This document shows, in pieces, positions 18,226 through 27,401 of a stretch of DNA of 64,000 nt. Under the pieces are notes generated by a model, which saw nothing but the letters and a program-made list of their open reading frames with translations, ran no database searches and was not told the DNA's origin. Location of the stretch: the NCBI RefSeq assembly GCF_005117025.1, contig NZ_SWCO01000001.1:620001-684000 (forward strand). Reading direction: 5' to 3'. The stretch's first letter is position 1. Each line of letters starts with the position of its first letter. The position numbers and the translations under genes are program-made. The stretch comes from Alteromonas portus. Its GTDB lineage: Bacteria > Pseudomonadota > Gammaproteobacteria > Enterobacterales > Alteromonadaceae.

Positions 18226-19119
18226 TTAGTGACTCACCCTTTTTCTAAGCGAAGAACGCAGGCCATCACCTACAATGTTAATAGACAGTACAATAAAAAA
18301 TATCGTCATGCCGGGTACCGCTACGTTCCATGGTGCCAAGTAAGCTACATCTAATCCGTCAGCTAAAATAACTCCTAGCTCAGGTAACGGAGATTGGGCA
18401 CCTAAATTTAAGAAGCCCAGTGCTGAAATATCGATAACCGCGATTGAAAGCGCTAGCGTACCCTGAACCACAAGCATTTCCGTCATATTGGGTAAGATAG
18501 AATGAACAAAGAGCTGCCATTTGCTTGCCCCATCGAGTGTTGATGCAACAATATAGTCTTTCTTCATTTCTGCACGCACAAAGCTGCGCGTATGGTGCAC
18601 AAACTGAGGAATTAAGGCCAACGTGATTGCCCACATACTATTGACCAAGCCCGTACCCAGTATTGCAACAATAATGATGGCAATTAGAAGGGTAGGAATA
18701 GCCATGAGAGCATCGAGTAAGTGGTTTACCACACTTGACCGAACCCCCCTTAGCATGCCAGCGAGTGTGCCTAAGCTCACACCCACTAACAGAGCGAGTA
18801 CAACCGTAATAAATGCCGAACCCAACGTAGTTCTGCACCCATAAATAATACGCGTAAATAAGTCGCGTCCTAACGCATCTGTACCGAATAGATGAGAAAT
18901 CGATCCATTGGCTAACCAGCTTGGCGGTATTAACAGCCCATCAATGTTTTGTTCTACCGCATCATAAGGTGTGATGAGAGGAGCAAACAATGCACATACA
19001 ACAAATAGAGCTAGCATGATTAGGCCAAGCATCGAAATGTGGCTGGCCTTGAACGACGCCCAGGTCCGTTGCCACGGTGATGGGTGGAACTCTTCTTCGT
19101 ACAAACTAAACTGTGGCAC
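18226..19119 (-). CDS. sapC: SapC, peptide ABC transporter permease
   Basis: 297 residues with a GTG start at 19119. This yields MPQFSLYEEE, matching the start of enteric SapC in content and length, and GAGAG lies upstream. A TTG at 19146 is the longer alternative. There are six membrane segments, and the DppC-type EAA loop reads VASTLDGASKWQLFVHSILPN. With SapB it forms the inner-membrane channel. It overlaps the end of sapB by 14 bases. Confidence 0.9.
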   Translation of the reverse strand: MPQFSLYEEEFHPSPWQRTWASFKASHISMLGLIMLALFVVCALFAPLITPYDAVEQNIDGLLIPPSWLANGSISHLFGTDALGRDLFTRIIYGCRTTLGSAFITVVLALLVGVSLGTLAGMLRGVRSSVVNHLLDALMAIPTLLIAIIIVAILGTGLVNSMWAITLALIPQFVHHTRSFVRAEMKKDYIVASTLDGASKWQLFVHSILPNMTEMLVVQGTLALSIAVIDISALGFLNLGAQSPLPELGVILADGLDVAYLAPWNVAVPGMTIFFIVLSINIVGDGLRSSLRKRVSH

Positions 19120-20137
19120 GCTCGTATTTCTCTCTGCTTGGGTCAATCATACGGTTAAATAAATCAACAAGAATTGTTAGTGTGATCACCACTGTAGATA
19201 CCGCCATCATGCCTATACGAAGAGCAGGGTAATCTCGTTGATAAATAGCCTGAATCAACCAGTTGCCAATGCCCGGCCATGAAAATAAGGTTTCAACAAT
19301 CATAGCATTCGTTATAAGCGTAGTAATTTGAATTGCCATTAACGGTAAAATGGGAAGCAGCGCATTACGAAGAATATGACGGAAAAATATTTGCCAACTA
19401 GAAAGCCCGCGTGACAGGGCAGCCGCAATGTAAGGACGATGCTTCACGTCTATAACAGAGCGCCTCGTTATGCGAATCATTGAGGCCGTAGTAATGGCAC
19501 CGATAGCAAATGTGGGCAGCGCTAGGTGAGACAACGCATCTTTGAAAGCCAAAGATTTGTTTTCGATATCTGACAGTAACACGTCAAACAAAATAAAACC
19601 GGTAACCGGTTCTATGTCGTAAATTAAGCTTATTCGACCAGACAGTGGAGCCACGTCTAACTGCAAACTAAATATTAGAATAAGCAGCAATGCAAACCAG
19701 AAAACGGGAAATGAATAGGTAGTAATGCTTGTACTATTTATTAGATGATCAGAGGTTGAGTAACAGCGAATACCAGCATAATACCCTAAAGGTATTCCTA
19801 TAAATAAAGCCATTAACATCGCATAGGTTGCCAATTCAATAGTAGCGGGCATGGCAATACCTACTTCTTCCCTAAGTGGCAGGCCAGAGGTAAAGCTATA
19901 TCCCCAATCTCCCGTAAGTAAATTACCCACATAGTAGATAAACTGAATAACATAGGATTGGTCTAGCTTGAACTGTTTCTCTAGTGCGGCACGCTGAATC
20001 TCGTTTTGAGGCACAAGCCCGGTCAAGTTTTCTAGGGTATCACCCGGGAAAAGGTACGCGAGTGAAAACGAAATGATCGTAAGCACTAAGAGGGTTAATA
20101 CGAATAAGGTGCAATATCTTACGAGAATCTGGATCAC
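19106..20137 (-). CDS. sapB: SapB, peptide ABC transporter permease
   Basis: 343 residues with a GTG start inside the sapA stop (GTGA overlap). The DppB-type fold shows an N-terminal membrane helix (TLFVLTLLVLTIISFSLAYL), a periplasmic domain, five further helices and the EAA loop AALSRGLSSWQIFFRHILRN. PITGF-like (PVTGFILFDVLLSD) is shared with enteric SapB. It forms the pore with SapC. Confidence 0.92.
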   Translation of the reverse strand: MIQILVRYCTLFVLTLLVLTIISFSLAYLFPGDTLENLTGLVPQNEIQRAALEKQFKLDQSYVIQFIYYVGNLLTGDWGYSFTSGLPLREEVGIAMPATIELATYAMLMALFIGIPLGYYAGIRCYSTSDHLINSTSITTYSFPVFWFALLLILIFSLQLDVAPLSGRISLIYDIEPVTGFILFDVLLSDIENKSLAFKDALSHLALPTFAIGAITTASMIRITRRSVIDVKHRPYIAAALSRGLSSWQIFFRHILRNALLPILPLMAIQITTLITNAMIVETLFSWPGIGNWLIQAIYQRDYPALRIGMMAVSTVVITLTILVDLFNRMIDPSREKYERATV

Positions 20138-21837
20138 AGTGTTTTTTCTACCCCGCCAAAGCGAACACCACCAAAGGGATTTATAGTCATGCCTTCTAAT
20201 TCGTTTCTGTATGCTTGATAGCGATAGGCATGGGCAATGGGTACTAACGGAAGACGTTCGTATAATAGCCGATTAACTTGCCTATAAATAGCAGTACGTT
20301 CTTCAATATCATCGGTTTGAAGGGCTTGGTTAAGTAGCTTATCGTAATCGTCATTACACCACATAGCGCGGTTTGTTCCTGAGGGGATGGCGCCGCAGCT
20401 CAGTAGGGGGCGGTAAAAGTTATCGGGGTCACCGTTATCAGCAGACCAGCCAATAAGCACAGAGTCGTGCAGGCCTTCTTGAAGGTGGCGCCTAAATGTT
20501 GTCCAGTCGTAACTTACAATGGTGGCTTCAACACCCACATCGCGAAGATAACGCTGAATAAGCTCGGCCATTTTTGTTGCATTAGGATTGTAAGCGCGTT
20601 CAACAGGCATTGCCCATATAGTCATAGAGAATCCTGGTGCTACACCTGCATCAGCCAGTAATTTGCGGGCCAATACCGGGTTGTAGGCCGTGTCATCTGC
20701 ATCATTTTGAAATGCCCAGCTTGCTGCTGGCAGCAAGGTTTTCGCCCGTGTAGCACTATCGAAATACACGGCTTCTAATAAGGTATTCTTGTCTATAGCG
20801 GCAGCAAGCGCCCGTCTTACATCAGGGTTATCAAATGGTGGACGTTGGGTATTAAAGGCCCAAAAGCCAATGTTCAACCCCGGTTTTTCAGCTAATGTCA
20901 GGTCGTCTTCGGTGCGAATAACTTCAAGCTCGGTTTGCGCGGGAAACGCCGTAGCGTCACATTCCCCAGTCATAAGCTTCGCTAGTCGTAATGAGCTTCT
21001 TGGGGTGATGTCAAAAATGAGCTGGTCAACTAAGGGTGCTTCTAACTTTTGTTGCTGGCTTAAACTTTGTAGCTCTGATGTTAAGTTGCTATCGCTGTTG
21101 TCATCTTCTTCAAGTGCTTGTGTACGCCAGTAGTTATCATGGCGTAAATACTTAATAAAATGGTCTTTGCGATAGCTGTTGAATTTGAATGGCCCTGTGC
21201 CAACGGGAAGCTCATCAATTTTGCTAGGTGTTCCAGCTTCGGCAAGCTGCGCGGCATATTCTTCAGACAAAATAACGGCGAAGTCTGTGGCTAAATTAGA
21301 CAAAAATGAGCTGTCACGACGTTTAAGCGTAATTTCAACACGATAGCCGTTTACCCGTTCAACTGACGCGATATTCTGAGCAAGACCAATACTTTCAAAA
21401 TACGGATAACGCCCACCTGACACATAATGGTAAGGATGCGAGCGTAAACGCCACCGGTTGATACTGAAAATAACATCATCGGCGTTGAAATTTCGTGTTG
21501 GCTTGAAATAGTTTGTTGTATGAAACCAAACATCCTTGCGAAGCTGGAAAGCATAGGTAAGTCCGTCATCGCTCACCAACCAGCTACTCGCTAAGCTTGG
21601 CACAATACGACCCGAGTTCGGATCGAAATCGAGTAGTCTGTCGTATAGCTGGTGAGAGGTTGCGTCCGATGTTGTACTTGACGTGTCGAGCTGGGGGTTG
21701 AAGGTAACTGGATTGCTTTCAGAGCAGTAAATGATGCCCGTGTTGTAAAATGCTTGTTTATTCTGTTTAGCACAGGATGCAACAAGAAGCGCCGTACATA
21801 TACATAATGACAAACGCTTTACCAAACCATGGGACAT
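20134..21837 (-). CDS. sapA: SapA-like periplasmic peptide-binding lipoprotein
   Basis: 567 residues of the SBP_bac_5 (OppA/DppA) family. The N-terminus MSHGLVKRLSLCICTALLVASC ends in a lipobox with Cys22, so it is probably lipid-anchored rather than free. Ligand-binding core features include YDRLLDFDPNSGRIVPSLA, RNFNADDVIFS, LPVGTGPFKF and the hinge-side ALAAAIDKNTLLEAVY. It delivers peptides to SapBC. It begins three bases after the pspF stop, so pspF and sap form one transcription unit. Confidence 0.9.
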   Translation of the reverse strand: MSHGLVKRLSLCICTALLVASCAKQNKQAFYNTGIIYCSESNPVTFNPQLDTSSTTSDATSHQLYDRLLDFDPNSGRIVPSLASSWLVSDDGLTYAFQLRKDVWFHTTNYFKPTRNFNADDVIFSINRWRLRSHPYHYVSGGRYPYFESIGLAQNIASVERVNGYRVEITLKRRDSSFLSNLATDFAVILSEEYAAQLAEAGTPSKIDELPVGTGPFKFNSYRKDHFIKYLRHDNYWRTQALEEDDNSDSNLTSELQSLSQQQKLEAPLVDQLIFDITPRSSLRLAKLMTGECDATAFPAQTELEVIRTEDDLTLAEKPGLNIGFWAFNTQRPPFDNPDVRRALAAAIDKNTLLEAVYFDSATRAKTLLPAASWAFQNDADDTAYNPVLARKLLADAGVAPGFSMTIWAMPVERAYNPNATKMAELIQRYLRDVGVEATIVSYDWTTFRRHLQEGLHDSVLIGWSADNGDPDNFYRPLLSCGAIPSGTNRAMWCNDDYDKLLNQALQTDDIEERTAIYRQVNRLLYERLPLVPIAHAYRYQAYRNELEGMTINPFGGVRFGGVEKTL

Positions 21838-21840
21838 GCT

Positions 21841-22962
21841 TTACGCCTCGACGCTTTCAGCGGATGAATCTAATAAATTATATTTTTTGAGATAGCCTCG
21901 CAGCTGATGATAAGTTAGGCTCAATTTTTCTGCGGTTTTCTTTTGATTAAACTGACTATCAGCAAGTGCCTGTTTTATCATATCTATCTCATGTTGTTGA
22001 GAGCGTTCTTTCAAATCTATGGGATATTCTACAATTTCCTGCTTTTTCACTGGTGCAAGAGGCGTAACGTCAGCGCTTTCAATGCGTTCCGTAATGGGAG
22101 AAGCTTCTGAAGGGGAGTGAATAGCGGGCGAGTCTGATGCATTTACTCTGTCATTGGTCTTCACCCTACCTTTAGGACGATAAGCTGACTCAAAGGGGTC
22201 TAGAATGATTTCATGTACAGGCAAGTGAGGGTTGTTTGTTCGATATACCGCGCGCTCGACCACATTTTTGAGCTCTCGGATATTACCGGGCCAATCATAG
22301 TCGAGCAGGGTGCGTTTGGCTTTCTCGGTAAATCCGCTAAATAATTCCATTTCCATTTCACGGGCCATATTAATGGCAAAGTTTTCAGCTAACATCATGA
22401 TGTCTTCACGACGTTCGCGAAGTGGAGGAATGGTAATTACGTCAAAGGCAAGTCTGTCGAGTAAGTCTGCACGAAATTCACCTGCATCGGCAAGTGCGGG
22501 TAAGTCTTCGTTTGTCGCTGCGATAAGGCGCACATCAGTTTTCACTGACTTGCTTCCGCCAACGCGCTCAAATTCGCCATATTCGACAACGCGCAGTAGC
22601 TTTTCCTGGATAAGGCCAGAAGTATTAGCCAGTTCATCAAGAAATAAAGTGCCGTTGTGGGCCACTTCAAAGCGACCTTCACGACGTTTTGAGGCACCGG
22701 TAAACGCGCCAGCTTCGTAGCCGAAAAGCTCACTTTCTAACAAGCTTTCGCTTAACGCTGCGCAGTTTAGTTTGATGTAGTTTTGATCCCAGCGCTTTGA
22801 GAGGAAATGAAGTCGGGCTGCGATCAGCTCTTTACCCGTGCCTCGCTCACCTATAACAAGGACTGGTTTGTCTAGCGGCGCAATCTGTGAAATTTGCTCT
22901 AAAACTTCTAGAAAACTATTCGCTTGGCCAAGTAAATTGTCTTGCTGTCGATACCTACTCAT
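21841..22962 (-). CDS. pspF: PspF, sigma-54 enhancer-binding activator of the psp operon
   Basis: 373 residues. The ATG at 22962 (after GAGGG) is chosen over the TTG at 22974. The AAA+ domain has Walker A GERGTGKE (about 38-45), the sigma-54 contact loop GAFTGA (about 85-90), Walker B GTLFLDELA and an Arg-finger region FRADLLDRLAFDV. A Pro/Ser/Glu-rich linker of about 90 residues, longer than in enteric PspF, leads to a Fis-type helix-turn-helix (NQKKTAEKLSLTYHQLRGYL). It has no receiver domain, as in the family. PspA binding restrains it. It lies divergent from pspA and upstream of sapA. Confidence 0.95.
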   Translation of the reverse strand: MSRYRQQDNLLGQANSFLEVLEQISQIAPLDKPVLVIGERGTGKELIAARLHFLSKRWDQNYIKLNCAALSESLLESELFGYEAGAFTGASKRREGRFEVAHNGTLFLDELANTSGLIQEKLLRVVEYGEFERVGGSKSVKTDVRLIAATNEDLPALADAGEFRADLLDRLAFDVITIPPLRERREDIMMLAENFAINMAREMEMELFSGFTEKAKRTLLDYDWPGNIRELKNVVERAVYRTNNPHLPVHEIILDPFESAYRPKGRVKTNDRVNASDSPAIHSPSEASPITERIESADVTPLAPVKKQEIVEYPIDLKERSQQHEIDMIKQALADSQFNQKKTAEKLSLTYHQLRGYLKKYNLLDSSAESVEA

Positions 22963-22985
22963 TAAATCCCTCAAAAATTAGTCAT

Positions 22986-23044
22986 TTCGACCAATTAGTA
23001 GTGTAGAACAAAATAAATAGATAAACGAGTATTATTTGGTCGAA
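22986..23044. promoter_or_regulatory. Paired inverted motifs, candidate PspF upstream activating sites
   Basis: TTCGACCAA (22986-22994) and its exact reverse complement TTGGTCGAA (23036-23044) face each other across 41 bases. They lie between the pspF start and the pspA sigma-54 promoter. Position and symmetry fit enhancer sites that would also cover the pspF promoter. Identity as PspF sites is inferred. Confidence 0.5.
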
Positions 23045-23087
23045 TAAAAAACATATAAAAAATAGAGGTTTAGCTTATCTAGAAAGT

Positions 23088-23103
23088 TGGCAAGCATATT
23101 GAA
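23088..23103 (+). promoter_or_regulatory. Sigma-54 promoter of pspABC
   Basis: TGGCAA-GCATA-TTGAA fits TGGCAC-N5-TTGCA with the correct spacing. The GG of the -24 element is intact and the -12 element has GA for GC. It lies 80 bases upstream of pspA and next to the pspF gene. Confidence 0.72.
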
Positions 23104-23183
23104 TACAACACTTACCAAGAGTAACCTATTTATCAAGTGTGGTGTTTTTTAACACTTACCATTTTTAGCAAGAGGTAATTATT

Positions 23184-23867
23184 ATGGGTATCTTCTCGCG
23201 TTTTACAGATATTGTGAATTCGAATATTAATGCGCTTTTAGATAAGGCGGAAGATCCTGAGAAAATGGTTAGATTAATCATTCAGGAAATGGAAGACACA
23301 TTGGTGGAGGTGCGCTCTGCATCTGCCAAAACCTTGGCCAATAAAAAAGAAATTGTGAACCAAATTGCAAAGTATGAAAGCGATGCAAGCGATTGGGAAG
23401 CAAAGGCTGAACTTGCCTTGAGTAAGGATAGAGAAGACTTAGCACGCGCTGCACTGCAGGAAAAGAAAAAGTCTGCAGAAGCTGCTGACGCGCTTAGTAA
23501 AGAATTGGCCATTGTTGATGAGCAAATCACCAAGCTTCAGGACGAAATTGGCCAACTTCAAGAAAAGCTTGCAGATGCCAAGAGTCGTCAAAAAGCGATT
23601 ATTATGCGTCAGAAAACTGCTAGTTCTCGTCTTGAAGTGAAAAAGACGCTAGATAGCACTAAAGTTGACAATGCAATGGGACGCTTTGAGCAGTACGAGC
23701 GTAAAATTGATGACCTAGAGTCACAAGTTGAAGCCTATGATTTAGGTAAAAAGACTCTGCAAGACGAGTTTGCAGAATTAGAGGCTAGCGATAAAGTGGA
23801 AGACGAGCTAGCTGCGCTGAAAGCGAAAGTGAAAGGTGCAAATAAAAGCACTGAAAAATCAGAATAA
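23184..23867 (+). CDS. pspA: Phage shock protein A
   Basis: 227 residues, start MGIFSRFTDIVNSNINALLD (N-terminal amphipathic helix). It is almost wholly helical with long coiled coils (about 25-185), as in the PspA/IM30 family that coats damaged inner membrane. It also inhibits PspF. It is first gene of pspABC. Confidence 0.97.
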   Translation: MGIFSRFTDIVNSNINALLDKAEDPEKMVRLIIQEMEDTLVEVRSASAKTLANKKEIVNQIAKYESDASDWEAKAELALSKDREDLARAALQEKKKSAEAADALSKELAIVDEQITKLQDEIGQLQEKLADAKSRQKAIIMRQKTASSRLEVKKTLDSTKVDNAMGRFEQYERKIDDLESQVEAYDLGKKTLQDEFAELEASDKVEDELAALKAKVKGANKSTEKSE

Positions 23868-23942
23868 TAAGAGTGAGGTGTACCCTCTTGATAAGGGATC
23901 GTGAAGAGGGTAATTACATCAGAGTTTGTAGGAGAGATTGAG

Positions 23943-24182
23943 ATGGATGAAGGTACAATTGCAGTGTTGGTTATGCCCCTTGTGGTGTTCTCAATATTCG
24001 TGGCTCCCATATGGCTAATTTTACATTACCGCAGCAAAAAGCAGGTCAATCAGGGGTTAAGTTCAGAAGAACATGCTTCTTTACAAGATCTTGCTGAAAA
24101 AGCCGAGAAGATGAGTGAGCGCATCGAGACACTAGAGGCCATTTTGGATAGTGAGGCACCCGAGTGGAGGAATAGAGCATGA
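23943..24182 (+). CDS. pspB: Phage shock protein B
   Basis: 79 residues with start MDEGTIAVLVMPLV chosen because GGAGAG lies just upstream; an earlier in-frame start adds unrelated residues. It has one N-terminal membrane helix, HYRSKKQ at the cytoplasmic edge and a C-terminal coiled coil (LQDLAEKAEKMSERIETLE). PspB works with PspC in sensing membrane stress and relieving PspA inhibition. Its stop overlaps the pspC start (ATGA). Confidence 0.93.
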   Translation: MDEGTIAVLVMPLVVFSIFVAPIWLILHYRSKKQVNQGLSSEEHASLQDLAEKAEKMSERIETLEAILDSEAPEWRNRA

Positions 24183-24625
24183 GAAATGGTAAACAGCTCT
24201 ATCGCAACCCAGAAAATGCAAGGATCGCAGGTGTCTGTTCAGGCATAGCAGAGTATTTTGGTCTTGAAACCTGGTTAGTTCGAATTTTGGTTGTAACAGG
24301 GTTCTTTTTATTAGCTGGGCCTTTCATCTTTGTTGCTTATATCGCGGCTTGGTTTATTCTCGATAAAAAGCCTATCGGATTGAAAAATGCGCCAACACAA
24401 CCCATGTTTTCAAAAGGTAAAGGTTGGACAAACCCAAATGGTGGACAAGTAAAAAGTCCAAAAGTAGAAGTGAAAACGAAAGTTTGGCAGGCGGGCGAGC
24501 CACCCAAGCAGGCGTTTCATGATATTCGAAATCGCTTTGAAAAAGCTGAAGCACGTCTTCGCAAAATGGAAACCTACGTAACGTCTCGCGAGTATCAGCT
24601 TAATAAAGAAATTAGCCGTCTTTAA
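24179..24625 (+). CDS. pspC: Phage shock protein C
   Basis: 148 residues. The PspC domain lies at about 5-65 (LYRNPENARIAGVCSGIAEYFGLETWLVRI, quoted by its ends LYRNPENARI and ETWLVRI), with a membrane helix (VTGFFLLAGPFIFVAYIAAW). A C-terminal amphipathic or coiled-coil part follows (FEKAEARLRKMETYV). It is the membrane sensor partner of PspB. A terminator follows 30 bases later, so the operon is pspABC without pspD or pspE. Confidence 0.94.
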   Translation: MRNGKQLYRNPENARIAGVCSGIAEYFGLETWLVRILVVTGFFLLAGPFIFVAYIAAWFILDKKPIGLKNAPTQPMFSKGKGWTNPNGGQVKSPKVEVKTKVWQAGEPPKQAFHDIRNRFEKAEARLRKMETYVTSREYQLNKEISRL

Positions 24626-24655
24626 CTGGTTTAAAACTTCACAAACGTTTCAACT

Positions 24656-24682
24656 AAAAACCGCTCATATTGGGCGGTTTTT
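24656..24682 (+). terminator. Terminator of pspABC
   Basis: AAAAA-CCGCTC-ATATT-GGGCGG-TTTTT hairpin. Confidence 0.87.
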
Positions 24683-24712
24683 ATTTAATTAAATCAAAGT
24701 GTTTAAGCTTTT

Positions 24713-24730
24713 TGTAAAACAATTGTTACA
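24713..24730. promoter_or_regulatory. TyrR box upstream of phhA
   Basis: TGTAAA-ACAATT-GTTACA matches the TyrR consensus TGTAAA-N6-TTTACA at 11 of 12 defined positions, including the key G and C. It lies about 100 bases before phhA, and tyrR itself is the next gene. Confidence 0.7.
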
Positions 24731-24828
24731 GCAAAGTCAGAAGCCTCCTGAGTGCCTCCACTTTTCGACTTCACGAATTTCATTAGACTAATGGACATGT
24801 TTTTCAATACCTATTGGTTACAGAAGTT

Positions 24829-25629
24829 ATGCCAAAATCCACGCAATACCAGTCAAAAGAATCTGACGAAAATGGCGTCATTGATTGGTCGGACGAAGAG
24901 AATCAGATTTGGTCGGAACTTTATGAGCGACAGATCCCCCTGGTAAAAGAACGCGCATGCCAAGAATACTTGGATGGTCTCGACTTGTTGAAACTCAATG
25001 AGAAAGCAATTCCCCAGCTGCCAGATATCAACAAAGTATTGATGGAGAAAACTGGGTGGCAAACTGCCGAAGTACCAGCATTAATAAATTTCGGTGAATT
25101 CTTTAGGTTGTTAGCTAACAAGCAATTCCCAGTGGCTACCTTCATTCGTACCCGAGAAGAGTTTGATTACCTGCAAGAGCCCGACATTTTCCATGAAGTG
25201 TTTGGCCATTGCCCGTTATTAACCAATCCAGCATTTGCCCATTTCACCCACACGTATGGCAAACTGGGCTTAGCTGCCAGCAAGGAAGACAGAGTTTATT
25301 TGGCTCGCCTTTATTGGTTCACGGTAGAGTTTGGATTGGTGCGTGCTAAGGATGAGCTGAAGATATACGGTGGCGGCATATTATCTTCACCAGGCGAGAC
25401 TATTTATGCATTAGACAGCGACACACCACTACGTAACCCGCTTACCGTGATTGATGCGCTGCGTACACCTTATCGCATAGACATTATGCAGCCGCTTTAT
25501 TATATCTTACCGGAATTCGACCATCTGTTTGAATTAGCTGAAATGGATATCATGGCACTTGTGGAAAAAGCCAAATCATTAGGGTTGTTTTCCCCACTTT
25601 TCCCTCCAAAAGAGAAAAAAGCCAGCTGA
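24829..25629 (+). CDS. phhA: Phenylalanine 4-monooxygenase (tetrahydropterin-dependent)
   Basis: 266 residues, the usual bacterial length, starting MPKSTQYQ. Upstream TTG/ATG frames add residues outside the family. The iron ligands are visible: His122 and His127 in HEVFGH and Glu167 in FTVEFGL. The substrate pocket sequence GGGILSSPGETIYAL is also present. It converts phenylalanine to tyrosine with a reduced pterin. The pterin-recycling dehydratase (phhB) is not next to it. It probably is expressed with or under TyrR. Confidence 0.96.
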   Translation: MPKSTQYQSKESDENGVIDWSDEENQIWSELYERQIPLVKERACQEYLDGLDLLKLNEKAIPQLPDINKVLMEKTGWQTAEVPALINFGEFFRLLANKQFPVATFIRTREEFDYLQEPDIFHEVFGHCPLLTNPAFAHFTHTYGKLGLAASKEDRVYLARLYWFTVEFGLVRAKDELKIYGGGILSSPGETIYALDSDTPLRNPLTVIDALRTPYRIDIMQPLYYILPEFDHLFELAEMDIMALVEKAKSLGLFSPLFPPKEKKAS

Positions 25630-25808
25630 CACTATTGTTAATTAAATGTGTTTTATATAGGATGCCGCCCGTTGAAGCGGCATTTTGATTTATATTCACG
25701 GCCTCGCCTTTCACAACTTACTTTAGACGTTCCTAGACGTGTGATTCATCGCAAATTTAATCATCTGTAACATTTATATTGTTATCTTTTTGTAAAAGTA
25801 TGATATTC

Positions 25809-25826
25809 TGTACAAATATGTTTACA
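25809..25826. promoter_or_regulatory. TyrR box overlapping the tyrR leader
   Basis: TGTACA-AATATG-TTTACA differs from the TyrR consensus at one defined position. It lies 18 bases before the tyrR ATG, a position suited to autorepression. Another TGTAAA half lies at 25791-25796. Confidence 0.62.
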
Positions 25827-25844
25827 ATAAAGCTATAACACCCT

Positions 25845-27401
25845 ATGCGCCTAGAAATAAGTTGTCAGGACCGTCTTGGTATTACCCAAGATGTTTTAGA
25901 TATTCTCGTTACGAAAGAAATTGACCTACGCGGTATTGAGATTGATCCCGCAGGTAAAATTTTCCTTAATTTTCCCAATATCGAATTTGCCGATTTTCAG
26001 CACCTCATGCCTCAAATTCGCCGCATTGATGGGATTGATGATGTGAAAACGACGCTTTTCATGCCAGGAGAGCGTGAAAAAAATCAGCTTTCTGCAATCT
26101 TAAGAACCCTGCCAGACCCCGTGTTCTCAATAGATGCTAAAGGTCATATTTTGTTGTGCAACGAGGCGGTATCTGCTGGCTTGGAAATTCCCAGTTCCGA
26201 TATTGAAGGTACTGAAATTAGCGAAGTTGTGAAGGGCTTTAATTTTACGAAGTGGATGGATGGTAAGTCACCTGGCCCACAATCGTCGAAAGTTAAGTTT
26301 ATTCAACAGGATTATCTCGCCGATATGCTGCCTATTACTGTACCTGACGGCGAGCAGAATATGATCATGGCGGGTGGTGTGGTTATATTGAAATCAGAAA
26401 TGCGCCTTGGTCAACAATTTACAGCGTTTCACCAGTCGCCCACTGACAGCTTCGATCGCTTTATAACGCAATCTCCATTTATGAAACGCGTTGTTCATGA
26501 AGCGAAGCGAATAGCTGACCTCGACGCCCCTATTCTAATATTTGGCGAGACAGGCACAGGTAAAGAGATGATTGCCAGAGCGTGTCATCAATCCAGTCGC
26601 CGCAGTGAAGGTGCTTTCTTAGCGCTGAACTGTGCGTCCTTGCCCGACAGTGTGGCTGAAACTGAGTTGTTTGGTTATGCTGCAGGCGCGTTTAACCAAC
26701 CAAACGCTAAAGTAGGGCTTCTCGAACAGGCGAAAGGCGGTACTTTATTACTCGACGAAATTGCTGATATGTCTTCACAGCTTCAGGCCAAATTACTGCG
26801 TGTTCTTGAAGATGGTGAATTTAGAAGAGTAGGGGATTCAGAGCCGGTCAAAGTGGATGTGCGCTTTATTTGCACAACATGTCGTGATTTAGGGCAGCTC
26901 GTAGAAGAAGGCCGATTCAGAAAAGAGTTATATTATCGCTTAAACGTACTCAGCTTGGTGATGCCATCATTAAAAGACAGAAGACAAGATATTGTACCTC
27001 TTGCCGAGTCTTTTATCGTGCAACACAGCACTAAACTAGGCCGACGTCCAGCGAAACTCAGCAAATCTTGCGTAGACTTTCTTCAGCAGTATCCGTGGCC
27101 CGGCAACGTTAGGCAACTGCAAAATGCATTGTATCGCGCATTGTCACTTCTTGATGGAAAGGAAATCACCAAAGAAGACATTCAGCTTCCGAGTTGTGCT
27201 CCGAGCGTTACTTATATAGATGAAAACTTTGAAGGCACTTTGGACGAAGAAGTGAAGAAATTTGAAAAGGACCTGCTGAAGCGGTTATATCCGTCTTATC
27301 CAAGTACACGCCAATTAGCAAAAAAGCTGGGGTTAAGCCACACAGCTATTGCCAATAAGCTTAGAGAGTATGGCATTAATAAAGCTACGGTTAAACTTTA
27401 A
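25845..27401 (+). CDS. tyrR: TyrR, aromatic amino acid-responsive regulator
   Basis: 518 residues in the TyrR order. There is an ACT domain (1-70, MRLEISCQDRLGITQDVLDI), a PAS domain (about 80-140) and an AAA+ core with Walker A GETGTGKE (234-241). A C-terminal helix-turn-helix follows (STRQLAKKLGLSHTAIANKL). The sigma-54 loop is degenerate, GAFNQPN (281-287) instead of GAFTGA, consistent with TyrR working at sigma-70 promoters. It senses Tyr, Phe and Trp. Its neighbours phhA, fahA and maiA are likely targets, and TyrR boxes are visible before phhA and tyrR. Confidence 0.95.
   Translation: MRLEISCQDRLGITQDVLDILVTKEIDLRGIEIDPAGKIFLNFPNIEFADFQHLMPQIRRIDGIDDVKTTLFMPGEREKNQLSAILRTLPDPVFSIDAKGHILLCNEAVSAGLEIPSSDIEGTEISEVVKGFNFTKWMDGKSPGPQSSKVKFIQQDYLADMLPITVPDGEQNMIMAGGVVILKSEMRLGQQFTAFHQSPTDSFDRFITQSPFMKRVVHEAKRIADLDAPILIFGETGTGKEMIARACHQSSRRSEGAFLALNCASLPDSVAETELFGYAAGAFNQPNAKVGLLEQAKGGTLLLDEIADMSSQLQAKLLRVLEDGEFRRVGDSEPVKVDVRFICTTCRDLGQLVEEGRFRKELYYRLNVLSLVMPSLKDRRQDIVPLAESFIVQHSTKLGRRPAKLSKSCVDFLQQYPWPGNVRQLQNALYRALSLLDGKEITKEDIQLPSCAPSVTYIDENFEGTLDEEVKKFEKDLLKRLYPSYPSTRQLAKKLGLSHTAIANKLREYGINKATVKL

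Noticed and set aside
22310..22720. 136-codon antisense frame in pspF
   Set aside because: It is the complement of the conserved AAA+ core.
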